Position numbers and translations under genes: made by a program. Below, piece after piece: positions 55,601 through 64,000 of a stretch of DNA of 64,000 bases; position 1 is the stretch's first letter, and each line of letters starts with the position of its first letter. Below the pieces are notes generated by a model, which worked only from the letters and a program-made list of their open reading frames with translations, was not told the origin of the DNA and searched no databases. The DNA lies in contig LSRX01000329.1 of NCBI GenBank assembly GCA_001939145.1, positions 520,579 to 584,578 on the forward strand. Reading direction: 5' to 3'. The stretch is from Symbiodinium microadriaticum. Its lineage: Eukaryota; Sar; Dinophyceae; Suessiales; Symbiodiniaceae.

Positions 55601-56559
55601 GACATTTGCATACCTCTCTTGCATGCCGGTGCAAAAACAGAGCGCCGGCAATCCACAATTCTGCTGCGGGTCTGGTCTAGTCTCTTGCATGGCCGTATCC
55701 TTCAGCCGACCAAACACGACTAGAATGACACAAAGGCTTCACGTGTCTGTGTGACAAACGATCTTCCCTCCGTGGCCCGATTCCTGTGAGCCGCGCATCA
55801 GCCGATCCCAGCCACGAAAAATCTAGAACGTCTAAACTCTAAGCTTAGACCGGCAAAAATCAACTGCTGTCATTAAAAAGTACACCGGCGGCCCCGAATT
55901 CTATTTTCGCCGGACCACTACTGTACCCCCAAGGCCCCGGCGTCATCCACCACGCCCTGCGAAGAACAGTGTGGTCTACTTAGTCTCTGATTCTGGAGGT
56001 TGCAGGGTTGATCGCGCAGACTGCTTGCAATAAGGCCCTGGCGCCCTCCACGGTGCCAGAATCCACCATGCCCTGCCAGCATGCAGCGGCACACGGTTGC
56101 TTCTCTCCAATCCGGGCTGTTATCTTCACGTCTGATGTGCCAGCTGTGACATTTGCATACCTCTCTTGCATGCCGGTGCAAAAACAGAGCGCCGGCAATC
56201 CACAATTCTGCTGCGGGTCTGGTCTAGTCTCTTGCATGGCCGTATCCTTCAGCCGACCAAACACGACTAGAATGACACAAAGGCTTCACGTGTCTGTGTG
56301 ACAAACGATCTTCCCTCCGTGGCCCGATTCCTGTGAGCCGCGCATCAGCCGATCCCAGCCACGAAAAATCTAGAACGTCTAAACTCTAAGCTTAGACCGG
56401 CAAAAATCAACTGCTGTCATTAAAAAGTACACCGGCGGGGACCACTACTGTACCCCCAAGGCCCCGGCGTCATCCACCACGCCCTGCCAATGACACTGTG
56501 GTCTACTTAGTCTCTGATTCTGGAGGTTGCAGTTGATCACGCAGACTGCTTGCAATACA
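52643..56559. repeat. 547-bp tandem array, seven units plus a degraded eighth
   Basis: Seven head-to-tail copies with a 547-bp period (aligned landmarks at 52982, 53529, 54076, 54623, 55170, 55717, 56264) that are almost identical. The first differs at its left edge (CCCC for CCCCC) and by one A/T change at 52731. The eighth (from about 56440) lacks about 21 bp at its start, has several substitutions and ends after about 120 bp. Units share no 5S rRNA, tRNA or spliced-leader sequence that I can see. Confidence 0.97.
52698..52982 (-). CDS. coding segment repeated in each 547-bp unit
   Basis: 94-codon minus-strand frame repeated at 53245-53529, 53792-54076, 54339-54623, 54886-55170, 55433-55717 and 55980-56264. 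It includes DTAMQETRPDPQQNCG and GMVDSGTVEGARALLQAVCA; Cys-rich. An AG|G acceptor precedes DTAMQ. A second short segment per unit (GVVDDAGALG) repeats the QGMVD theme. A plus-strand 97-codon frame overlaps; I prefer minus for composition. Could be tandemly repeated exons of one protein or tandem small genes. Confidence 0.45.
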   Translation of the reverse strand: MFGRLKDTAMQETRPDPQQNCGLPALCFCTGMQERYANVTAGTSDVKITARIGEKQPCAAACWQGMVDSGTVEGARALLQAVCAFNPATSRIRD

Positions 56560-57419
56560 ACTGCGCGGCGAATTTCTAGGGTTTTTGACTGGGGCGTTCG
56601 AGCCGCCTAGACTCCACATGCAAACACGACGATGGAACTGCATTGACTCCGTTTCGCTGAGGCCCCGATCCCCTAGTCCTTGCGGATTGGGATTTAGGCA
56701 TCCGCAACCTGAAACCACCAAGATACATGATCAAGAACAATACTCCCTTCCAAAACAGAACCTCATATGACCCTCTTCTAGTTAGTAACACCCGGAAGGA
56801 TTCCAAAGGGTTAAGGCCGAGGGTTTAGGGATTCACAGACTAAGACCCCCATAACAGAGATGCGAAATCCCGAAACCCTCAGTCTGGGTTGCCGTGCCAC
56901 ATCGGCTGGGCGCTTTCCGTTCAAGAAGCCCTGACGAAGCAAACTACAGTGGTACACTTCAAGGCTAGTTTCAAGGGTTTGGGTATTTGTCGGGGTTCTG
57001 GGTAGTTTCGGCGTTGATTCAAAAGTCGTGGCCGTGGTCCTTCCGAGCTTACATAATACAGAAGTCTCCAGAACCAGGTGCTTTTACGAGGCTCTATCAG
57101 TAACCGAGGTAGTGGAACTAAAGGTTGTCTCCTCTGGGTTCTGTTCTGAAGGGTGGCTTTCGACGTTTCTAGTGATCAGCCGGAAGTGGGCCTGGAGGTG
57201 GGTTGAGGTCTGGAGAATGCTAATTTCTGCAGATCTTTGCTGTGGAGACTGTTGCTGCGTTTTCTCCTTCATCGCTGAAACTGCCAGGCAGGCAACATGA
57301 GTGACCTGAAGGTAGTGGCGAAACACCAAGCCTTTGCAGACGGTAAAACAAGAAACAGGTTCTTGCTGGTGAGCTCAGCCAAGCTACATCTACAAGAATG
57401 GAACTGACTACGAGTGTAT

Positions 57420-57550
57420 AATTAGTATATATATATATACATACATACATAGACATATACATATACACACACATACATACTCTACATGTGCACAAACATG
57501 TACATGTACATATGCCTATATCTATACCTGTATCTATATCTATATCTATG

Positions 57551-57586
<36 letters not shown>

Positions 57587-57657
57587 TACATGTACATATA
57601 CATGTCCATGTACACATACATATACATATACATATACAGATACAGATACAGATACAG

Positions 57658-57697
<40 letters not shown>

Positions 57698-57790
57698 GTG
57701 TGTATACAGGCCTGCGCGTGTCTAGCAATTTACACATACATATTCGTTTGTTTATATATATATATATACACACACATACGTATGTGTGTA
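57420..57790. repeat. TA/TACATA microsatellite inside the 1.87-kb unit
   Basis: TA, TACA, TATCTA, TACATA and TACAGA tracts, repeated in every unit (59295, 61165 and 63070 onward). Produces the Tyr/Ile/Cys/Met low-complexity frames on both strands. Copy number of TACATA/TACAGA explains the unit length changes. Confidence 0.95.
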
Positions 57791-57978
57791 CATACATGCG
57801 TATACAGTAGAAGCCATTGGGTTGGAACATCATAACCCTCATGCCCTTAAGGTATATTTAAAATATAAGGAATCCTCGCGCATATAATCCTAAAGCCATG
57901 TCCCATCTTTCTGAGGTTCGCTTTACATGTACGTACATAAAGACAAACTCAACATAAAGAATACGAGGAATATGCTGC

Positions 57979-58041
57979 AGGAGCGGTAGACAAGCCCTTC
58001 TTGTGAAACCCTTGAACCACCTTGTGAGGCCCAGGGATGCC
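57979..58041 (-). CDS. candidate exon in each 1.87-kb unit
   Basis: 63 nt, phase 0-0, acceptor ggctcaag|G, donor gcagca (GC). Reads GIPGPHKVVQGFHKKGLST then AP. Copies at about 59849-59911, 61755-61817 and 63601-63663. Another minus-strand frame in each unit (57084-57329 in the first) reads MKEKTQQQSPQQRSAEIS; an overlapping frame reads SFSDEGENAATVSTAK. Confidence 0.38.
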
Positions 58042-59426
58042 CTTGAGCCTTCCCAGCTCATGCCGTCAATTTTTTGACAAGAGCCCCGCAAAGCAGAACC
58101 CAGAACCCTAAACCCTAAAAGGGAACTCCGAGCGCATGACCCCATCCACTGTGTCAGAGTCCATCCAGTGGTCCTCCCGAAAGTTTTGGGGCTAAAGTCA
58201 GGGTTTGGAGTTTAGGGGTTCAATTCGAAGGTCTGAATAGTAGACCCCCCCAAACCCTGCTCCACTTGTTATGAAGGCCCAGAGATCAAACGCGCTGTGC
58301 TTCGAGGGTTTTTGGGCGGTTTTGGGTTTTAGATTTCGGGTTTGGGGTATTCACCTACAGACGACCCTGTGTATCCAAAGCTAGTGGAATTCTCAAGACC
58401 AGCTTTTCGTCGAGAATCCCCAGCTCGAATAGAGACGCCTTCAGCTAGATTCTGCTGTAACTATGTTCAACGGATACTATTGCTAACTCTTCCGACCCTG
58501 ACACCTGATATGCGACACTTGATTCATAAAACACCTGTGATCCCCGAGTCCTTGTGGATTGGGATTTAGGGATCCGCAACCTGAAACCACCAAGATACAT
58601 GATCAAGAACAATCTCCCTTCCAAAACAGAACCTCATATGACCCTCTTCTAGTTAGTAACACCCGGAAGGTTTCCAAGGGTTTACGGCCGAGGGTTTAGG
58701 GATTCACAGACTAAGACCCCATAACAGAGATGCGAAATCCCGAAACCCTCAGTCTGGGTTGCCGTGCCACATCGGCTGGGCGCTTTCCGTTCAAGAAGCC
58801 CTGACGAAGCAAACTACAGTGGTACACTTCAAGGCTAGTTTCAAGGGTTTGGGTATTTGTCGGGGTTCTGGGTAGTTTCGGCGTTGATTCAAAAGTCGTG
58901 GCCGTGGTCCTTCCGAGCTTACATAATACAGAAGTCTCCAGAACCAGGTGCTTTTACGAGGCTCTATCAGTAACCGAGGTAGTGGAACTAAAGGTTGTCT
59001 CCTCTGGGTTCTGTTCTGAAGGGTGGCTTTCGACGTTTCTAGTGATCAGCCGGAAGTGGGCCTGGAGGTGGGTTGAGGTCTGGAGAATGCTAATTTCTGC
59101 AGATCTTTGCTGTGGAGACTGTTGCTGCGTTTTCTCCTTCATCGCTGTAACTGCCAGGCAGGCAACATGAGTGACCAGAAGGTAGTGGCGAAACACCAAG
59201 CCTTTGCAGACGGTAAAACAAGAAACAGGTTCTTGTTCGTGAGCTCAGCCAAGCTACAACTACAAGAATGGAACTGACTACGAGTGTATAATTAGTATAT
59301 ATATATATATATATACATACATACATAGACATATACATATACACACACATACATACTCTACATGTGCACAAACATGTACATGTACATATGCCTATATCTA
59401 TACCTGTATCTATATCTATATCTATG

Positions 59427-59462
<36 letters not shown>

Positions 59463-59533
59463 TACATGTACATATACATGTCCATGTACACATACATATA
59501 CATATACATATACAGATACAGATACAGATACAG

Positions 59534-59567
<34 letters not shown>

Positions 59568-61355
59568 GTGTGTATACAGGCCTGCGCGTGTCTAGCAATT
59601 TACACATACATATTCGTTTGTTTATATATATATATATACACACACATACGTATGTGTGTACATACATGCGTATACAGTAGAAGCCATTGGGTTGGAACAT
59701 CATAACCCTCATGCCCTTAAGGTATATTTAAAATATAAGGAATCCTCGCGCATATAATCCTAAAGCCATGTCCCATCTTTCTGAGGTTCGCTTTACATGT
59801 ACGTACATAAAGACAAACTCAACATAAAGAATACGAGGAATATGCTGCAGGAGCGGTAGACAAGCCCTTCTTGTGAAACCCTTGAACCACCTTGTGAGGC
59901 CCAGGGATGCCCTTGAGCCTTCCCAGCTCATGCCGTCAATTTTTTGACAAGAGCCCCGCAAAGCAGAACCCAGAACCCTAAACCCTAAAAGGGAACTCCG
60001 AGCGCATGACCCCATCCACTGTGTCAGAGTCCATCCAGTGGTCCTCCCGAAAGTTTTGGGGCTAAAGTCAGGGTTTGGAGTTTAGGGGTTCAATTCGAAG
60101 GTCTGAATAGTAGACCCCCCCAAACCCTGCTCCACTTGTTATGAAGGCCCAGAGATCAAATGCGCTGTGCTTCGAGGGTTTTTGGGCGGTTTTGGGTTTT
60201 AGATTTCGGGTTTGGGGTATTCACCTACAGACGACCCTGTGTATCCAAAGCTAGTGGAATTCTCAAGACCAGCTTTTCGTCGAGAATCCCCAGCTCGAAT
60301 AGAGACGCCTTCAGCTAGATTCTGCTGTAACTATGTTCAACGGATACTATTGCTAACTCTTCCGACCCTGACACCTGATATGCGACACTTGATTCATAAA
60401 ACACCTGTGATCCCCGAGTCCTTGTGGATTGGGATTTAGGGATCCGCAACCTGAAACCACCAAGATACATGATCAAGAACAATCTCCCTTCCAAAACAGA
60501 ACCTCATATGACCCTCTTCTAGTTAGTAACACCCGGAAGGTTTCCAAGGGTTTACGGCCGAGGGTTTAGGGATTCACAGACTAAGACCCCATAACAGAGA
60601 TGCGAAATCCCGAAACCCTCAGTCTGGGTTGCCGTGCCACATCGGCTGGGCGCTTTCCGTTCAAGAAGCCCTGACGAAGCAAACTACAGTGGTACACTTC
60701 AAGGCTAGTTTCAAGGGTTTGGGTATTTGTCGGGGTTCTGGGTAGTTTCGGCGTTGATTCAAAAGTCGTGGCCGTGGTCCTTCCGAGCTTACATAATACA
60801 GAAGTCTCCAGAACCAGGTGCTTTTACGAGGCTCTATCAGTAACCGAGGTAGTGGAACTAAAGGTTGTCTCCTCTGGGTTCTGTTCTGAAGGGTGTCTTT
60901 CGACGTTTCTAGTGATCAGCCGGAAGTGGGCCTGGAGGTGGGTTGAGGTCTGGAGAATGCTAATTTCTGCAGATCTTTGCTGTGGAGACTGTTGCTGCGT
61001 TTTCTCCTTCATCGCTGTAACTGCCAGGCAGGCAACATGAGTGACCAGAAGGTAGTGGCGAAACACCAAGCCTTTGCAGACGGTAAAACAAGAAACAGGT
61101 TCTTGTTCGTGAGCTCAGCCAAGCTACAACTACAAGAATGGAACTGACTACGAGTGTATAATTAGTATATATATATATATATATACATACATACATAGAC
61201 ATATACATATACACACACATACATACTCTACATGTGCACAAACATGTACATGTACATATGCCTATATCTATACCTGTATCTATATCTATATCTATGTATG
61301 TATATATATATGTGTATATATATATATACATGTACATATACATGTCCATGTACAC

Positions 61356-61426
<71 letters not shown>

Positions 61427-61439
61427 GATACAGATACAG

Positions 61440-61473
<34 letters not shown>

Positions 61474-63202
61474 GTGTGTATACAGGCCTGCGCGTGTCTA
61501 GCAATTTACACATACATATTCGTTTGTTTATATATATATATATACACACACATACGTATGTGTGTACATACATGCGTATACAGTAGAAGCCATTGGGTTG
61601 GAACATCATAACCCTCATGCCCTTAAGGTATATTTAAAATATAAGGAATCCTCGCGCATATAATCCTAAAGCCATGTCCCATCTTTCTGAGGTTCGCTTT
61701 ACATGTACGTACATAAAGACAAACTCAACATAAAGAATACGAGGAATATGCTGCAGGAGCGGTAGACAAGCCCTTCTTGTGAAACCCTTGAACCACCTTG
61801 TGAGGCCCAGGGATGCCCTTGAGCCTTCCCAGCTCATGCCGTCAATTTTTTGACAAGAGCCCCGCAAAGCAGAACCCAGAACCCTAAACCCTAAAAGGGA
61901 ACTCCGAGCGCATGACCCCATCCACTGTGTCAGAGTCCATCCAGTGGTCCTCCCGAAAGTTTTGGGGCTAAAGTCAGGGTTTGGAGTTTAGGGGTTCAAT
62001 TCGAAGGTCTGAATAGTAGACCCCCCCAAACCCTGCTCCACTTGTTATGAAGGCCCAGAGATCAAACGCGCTGTGCTTCGAGGGTTTTTGGGCGGTTTTG
62101 GGTTTTAGATTTCGGGTTTGGGGTATTCACCTACAGACGACCCTGTGTATCCAAAGCTAGTGGAATTCTCAAGACCAGCTTTTCGTCGAGAATCCCCAGC
62201 TCGAATAGAGACGCCTTCAGCTAGATTCTGCTGTAACTATGTTCAACGGATACTATTGCTAACTCTTCCGACCCTGACACCTGATATGCGACACTTGATT
62301 CATAAAACACCTGTGATCCCCGAGTCCTTGTGGATTGGGATTTAGGGATCCGCAACCTGAAACCACCAAGATACATGATCAAGAACAATCTCCCTTCCAA
62401 AACAGAACCTCATATGACCCTCTTCTAGTTAGTAACACCCGGAAGGTTTCCAAGGGTTTACGGCCGAGGGTTTAGGGATTCACAGACTAAGACCCCATAA
62501 CAGAGATGCGAAATCCCGAAACCCTCAGTCTGGGTTGCCGTGCCACATCGGCTGGGCGCTTTCCGTTCAAGAAGCCCTGACGAAGCAAACTACAGTGGTA
62601 CACTTCAAGGCTAGTTTCAAGGGTTTGGGTATTTGTCGGGGTTCTGGGTAGTTTCGGCGTTGATTCAAAAGTCGTGGCCGTGGTCCTTCCGAGCTTACAT
62701 AATACAGAAGTCTCCAGAACCAGGTGCTTTTACGAGGCTCTATCAGTAACCGAGGTAGTGGAACTAAAGGTTGTCTCCTCTGGGTTCTGTTCTGAAGGGT
62801 GGCTTTCGACGTTTCTAGTGATCAGCCGGAAGTGGGCCTGGAGGTGGGTTGAGGTCTGGAGAATGCTAATTTCTGCAGATCTTTGCTGTGGAGACTGTTG
62901 CTGCGTTTTCTCCTTCATCGCTGTAACTGCCAGGCAGGCAACATGAGTGACCAGAAGGTAGTGGCGAAACACCAAGCCTTTGCAGACGGTAAAACAAGAA
63001 ACAGGTTCTTGTTCGTGAGCTCAGCCAAGCTACAACTACAAGAATGGAACTGACTACGAGTGTATAATTAGTATATATATATATATATATACATACATAC
63101 ATAGACATATACATATACACACACATACATACTCTACATGTGCACAAACATGTACATGTACATATGCCTATATCTATACCTGTATCTATATCTATATCTA
63201 TG

Positions 63203-63238
<36 letters not shown>

Positions 63239-63267
63239 TACATGTACATATACATGTCCATGTACAC

Positions 63268-63319
<52 letters not shown>

Positions 63320-64000
63320 GTGTGTATACAGGCCTGCGCGTGTCTAGCAATTTACACATACATATTCGTTTGTTTATATATATATATATACACACACATA
63401 CGTATGTGTGTACATACATGCGTATACAGTAGAAGCCATTGGGTTGGAACATCATAACCCTCATGCCCTTAAGGTATATTTAAAATATAAGGAATCCTCG
63501 CGCATATAATCCTAAAGCCATGTCCCATCTTTCTGAGGTTCGCTTTACATGTACGTACATAAAGACAAACTCAACATAAAGAATACGAGGAATATGCTGC
63601 AGGAGCGGTAGACAAGCCCTTCTTGTGAAACCCTTGAACCACCTTGTGAGGCCCAGGGATGCCCTTGAGCCTTCCCAGCTCATGCCGTCAATTTTTTGAC
63701 AAGAGCCCCGCAAAGCAGAACCCAGAACCCTAAACCCTAAAAGGGAACTCCGAGCGCATGACCCCATCCACTGTGTCAGAGTCCATCCAGTGGTCCTCCC
63801 GAAAGTTTTGGGGCTAAAGTCAGGGTTTGGAGTTTAGGGGTTCAATTCGAAGGTCTGAATAGTAGACCCCCCCAAACCCTGCTCCACTTGTTATGAAGGC
63901 CCAGAGATCAAAAGCGCTGTGCTTCGAGGGTTTTTGGGCGGTTTTGGGTTTTAGATTTCGGGTTTGGGGTATTCACCTACAGACGACCCTGTGTATCCAA

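Larger units (their letters stand above)
56660..64000. repeat. 1.85-1.91-kb tandem array, cut by window end
   Basis: Four head-to-tail units starting near 56660, 58532, 60402 and 62308. Spacing of matching landmarks is about 1870, 1906 and 1846 bp; the length differences lie in an internal TACATA/TACAGA microsatellite, while the rest is almost identical. The first unit is slightly diverged at its left edge. It begins about 100 bp after the 547-bp array ends. The array continues beyond the window. Confidence 0.97.

Noticed and set aside
52643-56559. 547-bp array as a 5S rRNA, snRNA or spliced-leader array
   Set aside because: No 5S, U-RNA or dinoflagellate spliced-leader sequence recognised on either strand of the unit.
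1-64000. Bacterial operons, Shine-Dalgarno sites, CRISPR arrays, prophage
   Set aside because: No supporting structure; every regular repeat is a microsatellite, minisatellite or long tandem array without spacer diversity.

Overview
This window is eukaryotic nuclear DNA, most likely from a dinoflagellate, with a related alveolate such as a chromerid as the alternative. It shows no bacterial gene layout, rRNA, tRNA or CRISPR. Long ORFs are nearly all low-complexity. Coding sequence is instead cut into very short exons in a sea of degenerate telomere-like TTTAGGG/CCCTAAA motifs. Three things point to a dinoflagellate: splice acceptors almost always read AG|G, the commonest donor in the best-supported gene is GC rather than GT (one is GA), and one exon carries a WEVVGG-type motif I remember from many dinoflagellate proteins. 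That last point is memory, not a search result.

The best-supported gene is a complete protein kinase on the minus strand, about 14.4 kb down to 3.2 kb. I assembled it by eye from 22 exons of 19 to 102 nt (about 1,015 nt, 338 residues). All kinase landmarks appear in order and all but one junction keep the reading frame: glycine loop, VALK, helix C, hinge, HGDLKP, ENVLL, DFG, YRAPE, DMWSLGC, C lobe. It resembles the CMGC group (DYRK/CLK/PRP4-like). Some of its introns hold a small inverted-repeat (MITE-like) element.

Right of it, 16-24 kb holds minus-strand candidate exons of one or more unrecognised proteins. A degenerate retroelement-like stretch occupies 24.4-26.2 kb on the plus strand. 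Plus-strand exons ending in a stop lie at 27.2-28.2 kb, followed by an AT-rich segment without telomere-like motifs (28.4-29.2 kb). A minus-strand gene occupies 31.4-33.7 kb; scattered candidate exons on both strands follow to 52.6 kb. Many are open on both strands, so outside the kinase I give modest confidence.

The last 11 kb are two abutting tandem arrays: seven near-identical 547-bp units plus a degraded eighth (52.64-56.56 kb), then four 1.85-1.91-kb units (56.66 kb to the window end, the last cut off). Both carry exon-like minus-strand coding segments. A separate composite repeat at 40.7-42.1 kb has six 73-92-bp units, five ending in a small hairpin, flanked by GAGTCAAGTACAT arrays that reappear inverted on the right.
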